Origin: Saccharomycopsis crataegensis
Taxonomy: Eukaryota; Ascomycota; Saccharomycetes; Ascoideales; Saccharomycopsidaceae
Reading direction: 5' to 3'
Assembly: GCF_037102585.1 (NCBI RefSeq)
Contig: NW_027043820.1
Location: 1,460,501-1,524,500, forward strand
Length of the DNA stretch: 64,000 nt
This document shows, piece after piece, positions 21,164 to 30,000 of the stretch (its first letter is position 1; the number at the start of each line of letters is the position of its first letter). Position numbers and translations under genes: made by a program. The notes beneath the pieces were generated by a model. That model saw only the letters and a program-made list of their open reading frames with translations, did not search any database and was not told the DNA's origin.

Positions 21164-23707
21164 TTATTCTATATCTGATAAATCTTGAACCATGTCCACA
21201 CTCAATTTATCATCATCATTAATATTAATCCCTTTATCTTCTCTTCCACCACTGCCTAAAATCTCCAAAGTGACGTCGCCAAGGTACCCAATGAGCGCAT
21301 CAACTTCCATCAATTCGTTGAGCTGGGCCTTTTCAATGGTTTCACTCACGGTGGTATTATAGAAATCTTCGTATTTATCACAAAGTAGCTCCTTGATTCC
21401 ATCAACTAGATATCCAGCAACAAGGGGGTCGGAAATGTATAATGACAAGAGGTTTTTCACGCTGATCAATTCATTGCTGATTGCCGATTTGAACGTGTCC
21501 ATGACATGGTGCAATTCACTAGTATTGGTAGTGGCGTCATTCAAAGGTTTGGCCATTTCCTCAACCACCGTCTCCATAAATCCGTGGACTACAGCACGTA
21601 ATTCCACCTGGATTTCAATCTTCGCATCGTACATGTTGGTGACGATCTTTGGTACGCTTTCCTTTGCCGCTTCCACGAGTCCTCCCACGGTGGTGGTCCC
21701 CGAAGCCACTTTATTGAAAAGTTGTTTGAGTCCTGAGAAATCGAAATCGACATCCGCGAGTTTCGCATAAGCGATATCAAATCCTTCGACCGACCGTTTC
21801 AACGCAAGCAAATTCCTCATCAAGAAAAGCTGGGCGTCTTTTGGCCCAGAAACTTTCAATGAAAAACTGTAAGCCTCGCGAAGGGACGCAATACATAAAT
21901 GCACCGCACCATGGGCAAGATCATCGAAGATTGCCGAGTTGACAAGCTGGTGGATTTGCGATAGTAGTTGCACCGCGGTCCGCAACGTCGGATACCATCC
22001 AGAATACGCCGAATCGAGAGGATTTTCATCTACCGAGGCGGCATTGGCAGGAGGGACTTTGAAATCATCCAAGCGTGGCTTGTACTTGGTAATATTATCA
22101 TCGATATACACTTGGACTTTGAAAATAAGTCTGGCTTGGATATCTGTCAAGATTGGGTTGAACGCTCTGGCGAAGTCGATCTGGAACTTGCGCCAGTCTT
22201 GGGCGGCGTCGTCGAACTCTGGTTCTTCTAGATCATCATTTTCATAATATTTTTGTAAAAGCGAAATGAGTTGGCAAAGCACAGTGATATCATTTTCCTT
22301 GAGGATTCTAGGACGAAGCAAATCGTGTAATGGTTCAAGAAGCACGGTGTCGACCCAATTAAAGAACTCGGGACCAGAAAAACTAAGATACTCAAAGAAA
22401 TTGAATTGGGGATCATGGAAATAATCTGGCTCAGTGAAACCAGAGCCAATAGCCATAAGCGAGGTAGAAGAGCCAACAAGGCTAGGGGACGAAGTGTTTG
22501 GGGTAAGAGTTTCTGAGAAATTCAAAGTATGATCGGCAATTGACAAATTGAGATCAGGATTGTCTTCTTGCTGGAATTTATGAAGCCTGTAATCATTGAA
22601 GAATTTATAAAACAATTCGTATTCATCGTTTACCAAGCCAATGTAAAAACTGACATTATCTTGTAAAAATTGGATTAACGGACGATCACCAACTTCTGCC
22701 GCACTGAGTTGATTCTTTAAAGTTCCAGCAAGAAGTTTGCCACGAATATTGAAATAATTATTGTGGATATCACTGAGCAATCCTTCGTAGTCGCCAGAAT
22801 GACGTTGTTGTTTTTCATAAAGAATTTGCATAAACCGGTTGATTTCCACCGATCCCATTTCAAATTTCGTGTATAACAAAACATTGGCAGTCAACACATT
22901 CAATTGGCCAAGTTGGGTAGAGATTGTACTGTAAAGGCCGTTTAACGAATTATTGATGTAGTTTTTCACGAGGGTCAAAGCTTTGGTCAATGACGATTGA
23001 AGTACCATCTGGTACAGTTCGGCGTCTTTGAAATCTGGATGCTCACCAATAAACCGTAAACTTCTGTCCAAATTCCCAAGCACTTTGAGAAACCTCGCTG
23101 ACCGAACAATTCTATTGATCCCCGGTTTATTGAGAAACGCATTGGTTTCGTTGAGGTGTTCGAAATGTGACAAGTAGTCGCGGACTACGGTGTGAAACTG
23201 GATCAATTCCTGCTGTTCTGTCATGAGCAGATCACTTTGTTGCTGGAAGTCTTTAGTATCTTTGGTGATCGACGTGTACGCAACATTGAGAGCATATATC
23301 GATTCCAACAAATCATCGATCTTTTGAAGAAGCATCTGGTTATGAGAGTGTTTTAAAAGCAAATCGTTTTGAAAATTGAGGTATTTGGATACTCCCATAT
23401 TGAACCGTGAGGCCTCCGCCTCGTCATCGATCAATACATCATACTCAAAGGATTGTACATATTGATGCCAAAGAGAATCCTTTTCCACCGTGGTTAGCGG
23501 ATGATGAGAGCTCAAATTTTCTGGTGGGCTCGCTTTAGCGGTGGTGGTGATGATATCGAGTAGTGAATGTGATCTCCTAATGGTTGTAGTCGTCTGCAAC
23601 GATTCTGCTTGATCAGGGAGCTCTAGCGACACATGGTTGGGCACCACGGGAACACTGGAGGCGATGGCTTGGACAATTGACCGACTTCTATGGCGATTAG
23701 CTGGCAT
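21164..23707 (-). CDS. COG3: Cog3 (Sec34), COG Golgi tethering complex subunit
   Basis: The 847-residue product fits Cog3/Sec34 (801 aa in Saccharomyces). COG tethers retrograde vesicles at the Golgi and keeps glycosyltransferases in place. Conserved blocks include the N-terminal coiled-coil region (about 125-230), LIQFLQDNVSFYIGL, RLIFKVQVYIDDNITKYKP, and SGWYPTLRTAVQLLSQIHQL, each lining up with animal COG3. The ATG at 23707 (MPANRHRSRS) is the first in-frame ATG. The 5' leader region has no upstream ATG for more than 60 bp. Confidence 0.88.
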   Translation of the reverse strand: MPANRHRSRSIVQAIASSVPVVPNHVSLELPDQAESLQTTTTIRRSHSLLDIITTTAKASPPENLSSHHPLTTVEKDSLWHQYVQSFEYDVLIDDEAEASRFNMGVSKYLNFQNDLLLKHSHNQMLLQKIDDLLESIYALNVAYTSITKDTKDFQQQSDLLMTEQQELIQFHTVVRDYLSHFEHLNETNAFLNKPGINRIVRSARFLKVLGNLDRSLRFIGEHPDFKDAELYQMVLQSSLTKALTLVKNYINNSLNGLYSTISTQLGQLNVLTANVLLYTKFEMGSVEINRFMQILYEKQQRHSGDYEGLLSDIHNNYFNIRGKLLAGTLKNQLSAAEVGDRPLIQFLQDNVSFYIGLVNDEYELFYKFFNDYRLHKFQQEDNPDLNLSIADHTLNFSETLTPNTSSPSLVGSSTSLMAIGSGFTEPDYFHDPQFNFFEYLSFSGPEFFNWVDTVLLEPLHDLLRPRILKENDITVLCQLISLLQKYYENDDLEEPEFDDAAQDWRKFQIDFARAFNPILTDIQARLIFKVQVYIDDNITKYKPRLDDFKVPPANAASVDENPLDSAYSGWYPTLRTAVQLLSQIHQLVNSAIFDDLAHGAVHLCIASLREAYSFSLKVSGPKDAQLFLMRNLLALKRSVEGFDIAYAKLADVDFDFSGLKQLFNKVASGTTTVGGLVEAAKESVPKIVTNMYDAKIEIQVELRAVVHGFMETVVEEMAKPLNDATTNTSELHHVMDTFKSAISNELISVKNLLSLYISDPLVAGYLVDGIKELLCDKYEDFYNTTVSETIEKAQLNELMEVDALIGYLGDVTLEILGSGGREDKGININDDDKLSVDMVQDLSDIE

Positions 23708-23955
23708 GGCTCGGTAAGTGTTTGGGATGGCACGTATCCAGACAATATGACGGAGGGTTTTATGTGAAAATCTGGTTTTTTCCTGGCAAACGTGCCAGAT
23801 CCACATTCCAGTGGTGTGGATCGGCAACCTCTGACAGATATATATATATATTATTTACAATTATTTATCTATCTATTCATTTTTTTTTTCATTATTTATT
23901 CATACAAATCTTATTCATCACATTATATTCATCATAACAATAAGAGCAAAGGAAA
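23708..23955 (+). promoter_or_regulatory. Divergent spacer between COG3 and a small ORF
   Basis: The spacer has an alternating TA run (about 23838-23851) that could be a TATA element for the rightward 60-codon ORF, then a T-rich stretch and an ATG-free A/C-rich leader. COG3 would use the opposite side. Confidence 0.4.
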
Positions 23956-24138
23956 ATGCCATACTCTAAAAAGCCTAACTACACCAAGTTCAACGAAAAG
24001 CACGATTACGACGCTCGGTGTAAGGAACGTCGCCAATCCACTACCTGTCCTTCTTCTCCTCCAGAATTCACGTTGTCCAGATCTTCTTCAACCAATTCCT
24101 CTTCCGTATCTTTTGTGTTCCCAGAAAAACACTGTTGA
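23956..24138 (+). CDS. Possible small protein, 60 residues, unknown
   Basis: The ORF starts with an ATG in a good yeast context (GGAAAATGCC) after an ATG-free leader and a TATA-like run about 110 bp upstream. The N-terminal half is charged and aromatic (MPYSKKPNYTKFNEKHDYD); the C-terminal half is Ser/Thr/Pro-rich and ends in ...FVFPEKHC. It has three Cys and no signal peptide or membrane segment. I do not recognise a family. The promoter layout and non-random composition favour a real gene, but at this length a chance ORF remains possible. Confidence 0.45.
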   Translation: MPYSKKPNYTKFNEKHDYDARCKERRQSTTCPSSPPEFTLSRSSSTNSSSVSFVFPEKHC

Positions 24139-24455
24139 CTCATTGCTACATCACAAGTGATAATTGTTCCCCACAGGTTGGTATGCCCAATTTTTGTACT
24201 ATAATATATCCCATCGTTTTGCTTATTTTTCTTCATCTTTTGTTAATATACACCACTTATAGAGCTCATATATCATAATATGACCACCCATTTGAAAGTG
24301 TGGTTTCCATTATTAACATGTATGATATATGCTGTTAAATCTCTCCGGGATGGGGTATCCAACGGATTGCAGAAGACGTGGTGGGTGTGAAACATTACTT
24401 ACTTCGAGATCTAATCAGAAAACTATCTATAATGTATTGAGAAGCAATTTAGAAA

Positions 24456-24526
<71 letters not shown>

Positions 24527-24585
24527 GCTATGTAATAACCTTTTCTAATTAAGAGAACTAAAGAATAAAGTCAATGAGCAGTCAT
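24139..24585. other. Convergent spacer with microsatellite
   Basis: The 447-bp spacer between the small ORF and the secreted-protein gene holds no gene that I can support. Its main feature is the long AG run described separately. Confidence 0.55.
24459..24520 (+). repeat. (AG)31 dinucleotide microsatellite
   Basis: Sixty-two uninterrupted bases of AG repeat end in AATTC. This is by far the longest dinucleotide run in the window, and its purity suggests recent length change. On the other strand it is a long CT tract, able to form H-DNA. Confidence 0.97.
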
Positions 24586-25356
24586 TTATTTAAGAGCGAC
24601 TCTGGCATATGTTTCTTCATCGACAACCCAGATATTATAGAATTCACTTTCGCTAGAACCAAAGGTGACATAAGCATGGTTGCCAGCACCATCAAAGTTG
24701 TTTAAAACGATACCTGGAATCGAGCCAAACACTTCATGAATAAGGAAGAAACTTTCAAACACATTTTCAATGATTTCAACTTGTTCTTGAGTAAAAGTTT
24801 TAAGACCTGTACTAGAGAAAGAGAAACGCAAGTGCAAATCACCCCATTGGATAAACACAATGTCATTTGGCAAGTTGTGTTCAGCCGCAGCACAGAGTTG
24901 ACCAGCAACAATCTTGGCCAATGGTATTGGGGTTTTAATAGCAAGCTCATCAGGAGTTGAAGTAAGATTAATAGTGACTTGCTTGTTATCATATATAACC
25001 ACATCTCCAGAATGGTTGGTGGAATCAATGTAGTGACCAAAAGAAGAGATCTGTGGCATAATACTTTGGTTGAGATACACGGAAGTGACATTGACACCGT
25101 AGGTGAAATATGGAATGATAGTTAAGTTTTTAGGGTTTGAGAAATGTTGGTTACCTTCGTTGTTTTGGTAAATGAACTGATCTGAAGGTTGGTTCAAGTT
25201 TGAGGTATTAGTGATGACGATATGTTGAGAATCTCCTGAATCGATGGAAACACTGGAGACCGTGAGATTAGCAACAGTTTCTAACCAAGAGTAACCTTTA
25301 CTAGAAGTAGCAGCAGCTAGAGACAAAAGACTAAGGGCCTGTAACAAAAACAACAT
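24586..25356 (-). CDS. Secreted N-glycosylated protein of unknown function
   Basis: The predicted product has 256 residues. The first in-frame ATG is at 25356 and opens a textbook signal peptide (MLFLLQALSLLSLAAATSS). The mature part has seven N-X-S/T sequons (e.g. NLT, NTS, NVT, NQS, NHS), only one Cys, and no C-terminal hydrophobic tail, so it is probably secreted or loosely wall-bound rather than GPI-anchored. A clear TATA box (TATAAATATC, complement of 25516-25525) lies about 160 bp upstream, typical of regulated yeast genes. It diverges from a small GPI-type gene at 26337. I do not recognise the family; a lineage-specific secreted protein is the simplest reading. Confidence 0.72.
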   Translation of the reverse strand: MLFLLQALSLLSLAAATSSKGYSWLETVANLTVSSVSIDSGDSQHIVITNTSNLNQPSDQFIYQNNEGNQHFSNPKNLTIIPYFTYGVNVTSVYLNQSIMPQISSFGHYIDSTNHSGDVVIYDNKQVTINLTSTPDELAIKTPIPLAKIVAGQLCAAAEHNLPNDIVFIQWGDLHLRFSFSSTGLKTFTQEQVEIIENVFESFFLIHEVFGSIPGIVLNNFDGAGNHAYVTFGSSESEFYNIWVVDEETYARVALK

Positions 25357-26336
25357 CTTTGAATTATAATGATTAAACTGGTTTATGGTAAAATTGGAAT
25401 TGGCAACGACGACAAAATCAGAATTAATTGGCAAGACAACGAAAAGAAAAACAGAATAAATATGATAATTTTAAAATAAATAAATAGAAATTTTTTATAA
25501 AGAAGAATTGGCATTGATATTTATAGCATTCTTGATGGGGCGGTGATCCGCAGAACAGTAAGGAATGCAGGCACCATAAACGGCAATTAACTACCTTGTA
25601 GCTGGGGGTGCTTGGTCTCCCACAATGCCCGTTAACAGTGTTATTCAGCAGTTCGCTTGCTGGTAGAGATCGCGGGGACTGCTGATGTGCTAGCATCTTG
25701 ACCAAAAACCCTGGCTTCCTGTTGGTAAACGGCATTTGATGAAGAATATCATTTTGTACAAACCCACCTGTTCAGCCATCTTCTAAAGGCCAAAACACCA
25801 ACAACACCAACAACACCATCATCATCATCATAATCATCACCAACAACTAAAACAAAACAACAACCCCATACATGCCAAGAAAAACTCAAAATACAAGAAA
25901 CAAAGTATGAATAGAAAATGGTGTGGCAGTCGCCACAATATAATGTTTGCACGACAACATATAAAACACGACGTTGCTGGGATTGTATTGTGCGATCGCA
26001 GGCACCAGGTGCGCTTGTTATGACGTGGGTGGTGGCCAACAATAACATAATGTCTCAGGCGAAGCTCTTCAGGATATTTTGTCGGTCAAATATATTATAT
26101 TATATGATTCTCATCATTACATATTATAGATAACTGTATAACATTGGTTATTGCCTATGGCTGTCAAAATCCACAAGATTCTGTGCTGCACCAACTGAAC
26201 CAACATGAAAAAGTGACACAAAAACAGTTTCCGACAATTATAAATAACATGCCCCCAAAATTGGGGTTCTACATCCCGTTATTTTTCTTTGGTTGATCTC
26301 CCCGTCTTGCTTGTCTCTCCAATACTCCTCTTCGCC
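25357..26336. promoter_or_regulatory. Divergent promoter between two secreted-protein genes
   Basis: This spacer is 980 bp long. The left gene has TATAAATATC (25525-25516, minus strand) and the right gene has TATAAATA at 26239-26246, 91 bp before its ATG. Between them lie a CCA/TCA-rich stretch (about 25790-25870) and G/C-richer DNA near 25980-26040. The length and two TATA boxes suggest regulated rather than constitutive expression. The ORFs inside look accidental. Confidence 0.5.
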
Positions 26337-26561
26337 ATGAATTTCCGCTCTATTTCTGCCATCTCTGCCATCATTTGTGTCTCGTTGGCCAATACCTTGA
26401 GCCTACAAAATATCACTGGCATCACCAGCCCAAGTAATAATGCCACTGGTATCGCCAGTCCAAATACCACGGTGTCTTCCTCTGCTTCTACCATGAGTAT
26501 CAATGCCGGGTTTCTCTTGGCTATGGCTGCTGGGGCTGGGGCTGTTGCTCTCTTGTTTTGA
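26337..26561 (+). CDS. Tiny GPI-anchored cell-surface peptide precursor
   Basis: The ORF encodes 74 residues with three clear parts: an N-terminal signal peptide (about 1-22, MNFRSISAISAIICVSLANT), a middle of about 30 residues that is Ser/Thr/Asn-rich with three sequons (NIT, NAT, NTT) and a degenerate repeat (TGITSPSN / TGIASPNT), and a C-terminal hydrophobic tail (AGFLLAMAAGAGAVALLF) preceded by small residues, as needed for GPI attachment. The mature peptide would be mostly sugar. TATAAATA stands 91 bp upstream. Small GPI mannoproteins of this plan are common in yeast walls; no family is recognised. The ATG in the CGCCATGA context is the first after the TATA box. Confidence 0.7.
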   Translation: MNFRSISAISAIICVSLANTLSLQNITGITSPSNNATGIASPNTTVSSSASTMSINAGFLLAMAAGAGAVALLF

Positions 26562-27051
26562 CCGGGTATGCTGCTTTATGGACCTATAATTTTTGGGTAT
26601 TGTTGATATTTGTGTAATATGAATATTATTTGTTTGAATTATGTTATTGACAGGTGCTCAGATGATTTGTGTTGTTGTGCTGATGGTAATTTGGTTGTGA
26701 CTTTTTTCTATAGGGATTTATTTATTTTTCTTTTTATTTATTTTTATTTTCAAACTTCTCCTTGAAGAGCTTTGTTCTTCCATTCTTATTTCTATGATCG
26801 ATTGATCTTTTTTTTTTTATTGTTTGTTATATATTATCTATGATTATATCCCATATATGGGCACTAGTTGATGTCAGAAGGCGTACGCAACAGGGCAACC
26901 CCCCACCCAAAGTAAACAAAACAAAAAAAAAAAAGAAGAGCGAAAAAATTCCACACTCTATCGGTACGCGTCACACGGTCTATTGATCTCCGTTTTTTTT
27001 TTGCAATATATCAAAAACAATCAGCAAGCCAATCCAATACACAACATCGGT
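26562..27051 (+). promoter_or_regulatory. YTA7 promoter with an MCB site
   Basis: The spacer carries ACGCGTCA (26966-26973), an exact MluI cell-cycle box, 80 bp before the YTA7 ATG, next to a poly(dA) tract (26918-26934). GCGTACGC lies at about 26881-26888. The left 250 bp are T-rich and likely the 3' UTR of the small GPI gene. Confidence 0.55.
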
Positions 27052-30000
27052 ATGGGAAGCAAAAGAAGACGTCATGGATCTGGCGACTCTAGACTGAGCA
27101 AGTCTGCTCTGGGTCATCGCTTGCGGCTGCGTAGCCAAGTATCATATCGTGAGTCTGATTTTGAAGAAGAGCTTTCAGATGAGCTGGATAGCCAAGAAAG
27201 TCTTCTGGAAACTTCCAATGATGGTGGGAATGATGTCTCTGAAGATGAGTCTCAGCCATCATTCCCTGTGAAACTCAAATTGCCTTCTCAAAAGAAGGTT
27301 ACTGACAATGATAATAATAAAGTAGAAGTTGACGAAGGTGATCATGAACAAGAGGAGGAGGACGACGATGAGGAAGAAGAAGAAGAAGAAGAAGAAGAAG
27401 AAATACAATTAAATAATAGAGCTTCAAGACGTGCAAGATCTATACCGAAGAATGTCGAACAGCGTGATGGTGATGATGATGAATATCTCGAAGACGAGGA
27501 TGATCAAGAAGACGATGATGACGCCAGTGAAGGCGAATCTGAGCTTGAGCGCATGGTAGATAAGGAGAATGATAGAAATTTCATTGCCAGTGAGGATGAT
27601 GACGATATTGCTCCACGTCGTAAAAGAAGGCTCAAGAGAAAGAGACTGAAAAAACGGAAAATCCTGAAACTGAAAAGACTAAAAGAAACCTCAGCGAATG
27701 AAAGCGATGAATCATATAAAGACGAAGATGACGATGATGCTCATATGAGTGTTGATCAAGACTCGCTAGCTGAAGAATTGGAAGACTTAAAAAGCTCGCC
27801 AGAGTCTCTGCCCCCAAGAAAGAATTTGCGCGAACGTAAGAATGTCAATTATCAAATCCCGCCACCTTTAGATACCATCAATTTGGAGGACGGGTTCGGT
27901 CATAGCAATGGTCATGGGATGGGTGCTACCAATGGGTTCGGACCAAATTCTTGGGAACCACCTGCCCGTAATCGTGTACCTCGCTCTTCAGCTGGTCTCA
28001 ATAAAGGGTTATTTTCTGTGGCTGGCCCATTCGGTGGCAATGACATCGTGCCTATCTTTGGCTCCAACGCTCCTCAAGATCTTGGTATTGGGGCAGGAAA
28101 CGACTCTTCTTCTGATGATGATGAAGGGTTTGTTACTCGTCCATATGATGCGGCCACGGGGGGTGTTAACAAGGTATCATCAAATAATGTATCATCCACT
28201 GGTATTGTCAAGAAAAATAAGAGCGCCTTAGCAGATGCTGATCCTCTTGGGGTGGATACTAATATCGATTTTAAGGCAGTTGGTGGTCTTGATCATTACA
28301 TCGATCAACTCAAAGAAATGGTGGCATTACCTTTGCTATACCCCGAAGTGTATACCAAATTTGGGATCACACCACCAAGAGGAGTGTTATTTCACGGTCC
28401 ACCAGGTACTGGTAAAACTTTGATGGCTCGAGCTCTTGCTCTGAGTTGTTCTACCGAAGAACGAAAAATAACTTTCTTCATGAGAAAGGGTGCCGACTGT
28501 TTATCGAAATGGGTCGGTGAGGCTGAAAGACAATTGAGACTTTTATTTGAAGAAGCCAAGAAACAACAACCTTCAATTATTTTCTTTGATGAAATTGATG
28601 GTCTTGCTCCAGTCCGTTCGTCAAAACAAGAACAGATCCACGCGTCTATTGTCTCCACATTGTTAGCGCTTATGGATGGCATGGATGGCAGAGGTCAAGT
28701 TATCGTTATTGGTGCCACAAATAGACCCGATGCCATTGATCCAGCACTTCGGAGACCAGGAAGATTTGACAGAGAATTCTATTTTGCATTGCCAGATATT
28801 GAAGCAAGATTAACGATCCTCAATATTCATACGAAAAAATGGAACCCTCAACCTCTGGAAAAATTAATTCGCAAGTTGGCAACCTTGACTAAAGGGTATG
28901 GTGGTTCTGATATTAGAGCTTTATGCACTGAGGCGGCATTGAACAGTATCAAACGGAAATTCCCTCAAATATATGATTCCAGCAAAAAATTGGTGATAAA
29001 CCCCGACGAAATCAAAGTCCATGAGGTTGATTTTATGAACGCCCTCGATAAAATTGTTCCGTCCAGTTCTAGATCAACTGCAAATCCTTCTAATCCTATC
29101 CCAGAGCATTTAGAACCTTTGCTTCGCAATGACTATAATCAAGTTACCGCTAGGTTGAAGCAGTTGGTTTCCAAAAAGAAGGAAGGATTTCTCAGTATGG
29201 AAGATGATTCTGATGAAGATGAGGAAGCGGTTGCCCAAAAGCAACAACTTGAAAATAAATTTGGGATGACAAAACATGATCTTTTCAAGAAACTTAGTTC
29301 ATCAAGAGTTTTCAAACCGAGATTGCTCATTAGTGGTAAACCAGGCATGGGCCAGAAATATTTGGGGTCAGCAGCATTGAATTATTTGGAAGGTTTCCAA
29401 GTCCAATCGCTTGATCTTGGAACCCTTTTCAGCGAGTCAGGACGTACCCCGGAAGCGGCGATCATACAAATGTACCTTGAAGCGAAAAGAAACCAACCGT
29501 CGGTGCTTTTCATCCCAAACCTTGAAATTTGGCTACAATCAGTTCCAGAGAGCGCCAAATCCACCCTTGAAGGTTTACTTCGCTCTACCAGTAGTTCTGA
29601 AAGAATTTTACTATTGGGTCTCTGCGAGGTTGATCCCTCGGATGAGACATTGCAATCCCAGCTTGAGATTGATCTGGCAAGGTTTTTTGGGGTTGGTAGT
29701 GCGAATGTATATATGATTGACTCCATAGAAGAAAAACAACGAGAAGAATTTTTCAAGTTCCTTTGGGCATTTTTACAAACCAGGCCGGTTTTTGAAGAGC
29801 TCAACGTTGATGATCCAAAGTACAAAAAGTTTCAAGAAATTAAACATTATAAAAAGACTGAGAAATTGGCAATTGCCACCACTGCTCCTATATCATCTGA
29901 ACAAAAGGATGCGGAGATTAAATCTCAACAAAAGCAGCAGCAGAAAGCTTTGAAACAACAGCACAAATCAGATGTCAGGCTCAAAAATTTGGTGAAAATC

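Noticed and set aside
25749-26048. 99-codon minus-strand ORF in the divergent spacer
   Set aside because: Its composition reflects simple CCA/TCA repeats, and it occupies the expected promoter region of two genes.
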